Source of the DNA: Fibrobacter sp.
GTDB lineage: Bacteria > Fibrobacterota > Fibrobacteria > Fibrobacterales > Fibrobacteraceae
Reading direction: 5' to 3'
Assembly: GCA_017520105.1 (NCBI GenBank)
Contig: JAFWRL010000297.1
Location: forward strand, 1-10,014
Length of the DNA: 10,014 nt
Shown here: one piece after another, positions 7,801 through 10,014 of the stretch
Position numbering within the stretch: position 1 is the stretch's first letter
Layout: every line of letters starts with the position of its first letter
The notes under the pieces: generated by a model
The model's input: only the letters and a program-made list of their open reading frames with translations
What the model was told of the DNA's origin: nothing
Databases searched by the model: none
Translations under genes and position numbers: made by a program

Positions 7801-9268
7801 TGTCCGAAAGCACCGCCAAAGCGGCATCGTTACCCATGGAGCCAATCGGTTCTGCTCCCGTACGTGCCATCGGCTGCAAGATAATGCTCAAGTCTTCGGC
7901 AGAATAGCCAAAACGCTTCTGCTGCACGAGCAAATCTTCGGGAACATCGGCAGGATTAATTTCACTAAAGAGGCCGCGCACGCTCATCTTGTTTTCGGCC
8001 ACCCAGCGGCGGTAAGGCTTGGCTCTTGCCACCAGCGCCTTCATCTCCGCGTTCTTCAAAATACGGTGGTTTTCAATATCCAAGTAAATAATTTCACCCG
8101 GCTTTAAACGGCCCTTTTCTTCCACTTCGGCATCGTTGATGTCGAGCACGCCCGTCTCGGAAGCCATCACGAAAAGACCGTCTTTACACAAAGTGTAACG
8201 CGCCGGACGGAGCCCGTTGCGGTCGAGAATCGCGCCCGCATTGACACCGTCGGTAAACGCCACCGCAGCAGGGCCATCCCACGGTTCCATCAACATGGAT
8301 TCGTATTCGAAGAACCCGCGCACATCGCGGCCCAGGTAATGCTTTTTGCCCCAAGCCTGAGGCATGAGCATCATCATCGCATGCGGAAGGCTACGGCCCG
8401 CAGCGACGAGAAGCTCAAACATGTTGTCCAAGCAAGCAGAATCGCTCTGCCCCGCCGGAATCAGCGGCAAAAGTTTCTTCAGGTCATCACCGATAATATC
8501 GCTCTTCAAGTGCGGTTCGCGAGACCTAAGGCTATTCAAGTTACCGCGCAACGTATTGATTTCACCGTTGTGCGCCAAGTAGCGGAACGGGTGCGCCAGT
8601 TGCCAAGTCGGAAATGTGTTCGTCGAGTAGCGCTGATGCACAAGCGCAATCGGGGATTCAAAATCCGGGTTGTTCAAGTCGGCATAGAAAGATTCAATCT
8701 GGCTTGCCAACAGAAGCCCCTTATACACGACCGTCCGCTGCGAACAGCTGCAAACATAAATATCGCCAATCGCCTTTTCAATCAAGCGACGAACGACAAA
8801 CAGCTTGATTTCGAACGCGTTATCGTTCTCGAACGCGGAACCGTCAAAGAAAAACTGCCTGATATGCGGCAACGTTTCACGGGCCGTATGGCCAATCGCC
8901 GAAGCATTCACCGGGACTTCACGCACATGCAGAAGGTTCACGCCTTCCGAAGCGGCAATCTCCTTAATCTTCGCATCCGCCACATCGCAGGCAACGGACT
9001 TATTCACGAAAACCATGGCCACACCATAACGGGCCGGCAAGTCCTCGTAAACCTTGCGGAAAAACTTGTGCGGCATAGAAAGCAAAAGGCCGGCGCCGTC
9101 ACCCGTTTCCGGGTCGCCACCAGCCGCACCGCGATGCATAAGCCTTTTCAAAACCGTAATACCCTGCAACACAATCTGGTGCGAGGCAACATTATTTATA
9201 TTAGCGACCAGACCGACACCGCAGGCGTCGTGTTCGTTTATCGGGTCGTAAAGAGCTTGAGCGTTCAT
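4835..9268 (-). CDS. gltB: Glutamate synthase large (alpha) subunit
   Basis: This 1477-residue, full-length cytoplasmic subunit converts glutamine plus 2-oxoglutarate to two glutamates using electrons passed from GltD. Domains in order are as follows. A class II glutaminase has Cys16 after the propeptide MNAQALYDPINEHDA and runs to about residue 425. A central linking domain covers about 440-750. An FMN-binding synthase barrel covers about 790-1180, with SNCGEGGEDPDRD around 885, KMAQGAKPGEGGQLPAHKV and ISGHDGGTGASPL. The [3Fe-4S] motif CIMDRKCHTNQCP supplies Cys1103, 1109 and 1114. A C-terminal glycine-repeat beta-helix covers about 1230-1430 (IAGNVIGYGG, GERFGIRNSG, GDHGCEYMTGG). All expected catalytic and cluster residues are present, and the length is normal for bacterial GltB. 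The start is set by the conserved distance to Cys16 and by AAGGA (9278-9274), 5 nt before the ATG. It is the first gene of gltB-gltD-purF and has a sigma-54-type promoter just upstream. A very long open antisense frame inside it is a codon-use artefact. Confidence 0.98.
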   Translation of the reverse strand: MNAQALYDPINEHDACGVGLVANINNVASHQIVLQGITVLKRLMHRGAAGGDPETGDGAGLLLSMPHKFFRKVYEDLPARYGVAMVFVNKSVACDVADAKIKEIAASEGVNLLHVREVPVNASAIGHTARETLPHIRQFFFDGSAFENDNAFEIKLFVVRRLIEKAIGDIYVCSCSQRTVVYKGLLLASQIESFYADLNNPDFESPIALVHQRYSTNTFPTWQLAHPFRYLAHNGEINTLRGNLNSLRSREPHLKSDIIGDDLKKLLPLIPAGQSDSACLDNMFELLVAAGRSLPHAMMMLMPQAWGKKHYLGRDVRGFFEYESMLMEPWDGPAAVAFTDGVNAGAILDRNGLRPARYTLCKDGLFVMASETGVLDINDAEVEEKGRLKPGEIIYLDIENHRILKNAEMKALVARAKPYRRWVAENKMSVRGLFSEINPADVPEDLLVQQKRFGYSAEDLSIILQPMARTGAEPIGSMGNDAALAVLSDKPQPLFNYFKQLFAQVTNPPIDPIREELVMSLTTYIGNHGNILEETPEQAHLIKIPRPIVTEDEIRHFENIGDKSFKAKDLKMQFPMGGDGSVLEEALQKLAGDAVRAVQDGFNIIVLTDKNVDWGYVPMPSLLATAAVNRALVEAGVRPEIGLIVQSGEVREVMHFALLLGYGATVINPYLAFQSLTAMCHSGELGVDPVTAAANYVKAVDKGLLKIMSKMGISTLRSYRSAQIFEAVGLNHELIEKFLPGTASRVEGIGLEEIAKEVDQRNAVSLRDASPILKEGGQYKFRKEGEKHMWTPQSLAAFRQAVQGSDYNKFKEYTKLIDDQSERLCTLRGLFKFKETTPIDISEVESRESILHHFVAGAMSLGSLSPEAHEAIAIAMNRNGAMSNCGEGGEDPDRDTPAANGDIRSSAIRQVASGRFGVTIDYLHHAKDLQIKMAQGAKPGEGGQLPAHKVNEFVARIRHSTPYVSLISPPPHHDIYSIEDLAQLIYDLRNANPKARVSVKLVSEVGVGTVAAGVAKAHADVVLISGHDGGTGASPLTSIKHAGLPWELGIAEAEQTLVLNDLRGRIKLQVDGQLKTGRDVVIAALLGAEEFGFATNLLVSLGCIMDRKCHTNQCPMGIATQDGELRKHFKGKPEYVENFLYYIADEVREILAQLGLKSLDEACGRSDLLDMDRAVQFYKAKRLDFSKILSPVDAHDGREHVKKFDKGYVKEALENFDRRELLPFVQDSLMKGSAVELSAMIHNVDRTVGTELSGEVDERFGVKGLPEDTIKIHLQGVAGQSLGAFLAPGITLDLEGEANDFMGKGLSGGKIVVRPPHNATFKAEDNVIAGNVIGYGGTSGKIFINGLAGERFGIRNSGMLLVSEGVGDHGCEYMTGGRVVVLGRVGVNFAAGMTGGFAYVYDETGHFDLSCNVDSVDLESVLPDSESEKELLGIIREHVKATGSEKGKRILDDWISERLKFVKIFPIDYRNALAKKG

Positions 9269-9310
9269 AAAATTCCTTATATTACATTTTTTGCTTTTTT
9301 CGCCCCACTT

Positions 9311-9326
9311 TGCAAAAACTGTGCCA
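9311..9326 (-). promoter_or_regulatory. Sigma-54 (RpoN) type -24/-12 promoter of the gltB operon
   Basis: On the minus strand, 9326 to 9311 reads TGGCACAGTTTTTGCA. This fits the sigma-54 consensus TGGCACG-N4-TTGCW with one difference (A for the last G of the -24 block) and has exactly 10 bases between the invariant GG and GC. If the GC is -13/-12, transcription starts at A near 9300, leaving a leader of about 32 nt before the gltB ATG at 9268. The spacing, the orientation and the nitrogen-assimilation gene downstream all agree. No good sigma-70-like pair was seen on this strand. RpoN and its activator are not encoded in the window, so use of this promoter is inferred. Confidence 0.78.
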
Positions 9327-9386
9327 ATAATTTTAAAAAGCGCAAAAGAACGCTGCTTTAATTGAAAAACGCATCAAAAAATGTAA

Positions 9387-9418
9387 AAAGCCGGTTTTTT
9401 CAACGAAAAACCGACTTT
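9387..9418 (-). terminator. Hairpin terminator after the right-edge barrel gene
   Basis: The arms AAAGCCGGTTTTT (9387-9399) and AAAAACCGACTTT (9406-9418) form a 13-bp stem with one C-A mismatch and a 6-nt loop. AAAATGTAAA (9378-9387) and TTTACATTTT (9423-9432) can extend the stem as an outer arm. On the minus strand the stem is followed by a T-rich stretch, as an intrinsic terminator needs. It sits 83 bp after the stop codon at 9503-9501 and before the gltB promoter, so it would insulate gltB from the upstream gene. Confidence 0.7.
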
Positions 9419-9500
9419 CATATTTACATTTTATGAAAAAGAATTTCTAAAACGACAAAAATTGTAAAACTCAATTATACCTATACAAGTATCAACGCTT

Positions 9501-10014
9501 CTAGAAAGAGAACTTGAGACCGGCAGCTAGCATACCCACCTGGCCCCCACCGCATTCCGCGAAAAAGGATATCGGATTGCCAAATTCAAAGCCCAGATAG
9601 GAGACGTTCATCATCAAGAAAGCTCCCCCGTCCCAGAACACCGCTCCGGCACCCGCATAAATATACATGCGGAAATACTTTTTATTGATAAAATTGAACT
9701 TTACTCTAGGAACAACCGAAATGACGGACTTATCTGCAACGGTCGTATAATCCACCATGAGACCGAGTTCCAGCAAACGGTAAACCTCATAACCGTAGGC
9801 AAAGGAATATGCAGTCATGTCGGGATCTCTCTTCTCATCACTAGCCGCATGAATAAAAATGTTAAGCCAGGCCGTCAAAGGCCACCAGCCGACAATGAAA
9901 CTGACACTGTGGCGACGTTTCTCCCATTCTTGATGCCAAGCATCCTTGCTTTCTTTAGCCGGCTCCGGAGTAGATTCTGTCGCCACGACCGATTCCGTAC
10001 TCGCATTCGCAGAC
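9501..10014 (-). CDS. Probable outer-membrane beta-barrel protein, 5' end beyond window edge
   Basis: The frame is open from the right edge to TAG at 9503-9501 and shows 170 C-terminal residues. It begins SANASTESVV, then a Pro/Glu/Lys-rich, probably disordered stretch (TESTPEPAKESKD), then alternating polar and hydrophobic segments rich in Gly, Tyr and Phe (SVSFIVGWWPLTAW, MTAYSFAYGYEVYRL, YFRMYIYAGAGAVFW). It ends MLAAGLKFSF. A terminal Phe after an amphipathic strand is the usual signal for barrel insertion into the outer membrane. A GTG at 9986 could be read as a start but has no reason to be: the frame continues upstream, and SANAS looks like sequence just after a signal peptide, so the true start lies outside. 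I do not recognise a specific family. It could be a small porin-like or surface barrel. It is transcribed towards gltB but separated from it by a hairpin, so it is unlikely to be in that operon. Confidence 0.7.
   Translation of the reverse strand, partial: SANASTESVVATESTPEPAKESKDAWHQEWEKRRHSVSFIVGWWPLTAWLNIFIHAASDEKRDPDMTAYSFAYGYEVYRLLELGLMVDYTTVADKSVISVVPRVKFNFINKKYFRMYIYAGAGAVFWDGGAFLMMNVSYLGFEFGNPISFFAECGGGQVGMLAAGLKFSF

Larger units (their letters stand above)
9269..9500. other. Intergenic region upstream of gltB
   Basis: This is 232 bp of AT-rich DNA with no credible gene. From the gltB side it holds the ribosome site, a predicted 32-nt leader, a sigma-54-type promoter (9326-9311) and a strong hairpin (9387-9418). 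The remainder, 9433-9500, is AT-rich with nothing recognisable; it is the 3' flank of the right-edge gene. A 12-bp inverted pair, TTACATTTTTTG at 9282-9293 and CAAAAAATGTAA at 9375-9386, brackets the promoter, and TTTACATTTT recurs at 9423-9432. Confidence 0.6.

Noticed and set aside
4955..8107. Antisense open frame of 1050 codons on the plus strand inside gltB, with a further one at 8339-9361
   Set aside because: It lies in exact codon register with gltB, so a stop appears only where gltB uses TTA, CTA or TCA, codons this gene nearly avoids. The stop at 8105-8107 is the complement of a TTA Leu codon. The predicted protein has no recognisable domain, whereas gltB is intact and conserved.
9984..9986. 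GTG at 9986 as the start of the right-edge gene
   Set aside because: The frame stays open to the window edge, and the upstream residues look like the end of a signal peptide region, so the gene is simply cut by the edge.

Overview
The window looks like chromosomal DNA from a free-living or gut Gram-negative anaerobe. Fibrobacter or a close relative in the Fibrobacterota is my best guess, held at moderate confidence. The pointers are a secreted GH30 polysaccharidase, a nitrogen-assimilation operon rich in iron-sulfur clusters, an outer-membrane barrel protein ending in Phe, GC-rich codon use inside genes and AT-rich gaps between them. No species call is possible from the sequence alone. I see no mobile elements, RNA genes or CRISPR.

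Layout from left to right. Positions 1-1252 (minus) hold a secreted GH30 family glycoside hydrolase whose 3' end runs off the left edge. A 147-bp gap (1253-1399) separates it from the divergent gene at 1400-1981 (plus), a flavodoxin-fold NAD(P)H-dependent oxidoreductase, and this gap carries a clean small palindrome. The oxidoreductase converges on a minus-strand block, 9268 to 2041, that reads as one operon: gltB (glutamate synthase large subunit, 1477 aa), gltD (small subunit, 454 aa from the start I prefer) and purF (amidophosphoribosyltransferase, 461 aa). The gltB-gltD gap is 7 bp and the gltD-purF gap is 36 bp. The right end (9501 to the edge, minus) is the C-terminal 170 residues of a probable outer-membrane beta-barrel protein, followed by a terminator-like hairpin.

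How the genes work together: GltB and GltD form NADPH-dependent glutamate synthase (GOGAT), which makes two glutamates from glutamine plus 2-oxoglutarate. PurF uses glutamine amide nitrogen for the first committed step of purine synthesis. GltB and PurF both use an N-terminal-Cys (Ntn) glutamine amidotransferase domain, so the operon groups two major users of glutamine nitrogen. About 45-60 bp upstream of gltB on its own strand lies a near-perfect sigma-54 promoter (TGGCACA-N4-TTGCA), which suggests that the operon, purF included, is under nitrogen-responsive sigma-54 control.

The central genes are well-known families. The most interesting points are the sigma-54 promoter, the gltBD-purF linkage, a GH30 enzyme whose glucuronate-recognition loop is replaced by a Cys-containing loop, and an iron-sulfur-flavoprotein-like reductase that lacks the cluster segment. 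I did not find a new multi-gene defence or mobile system here.
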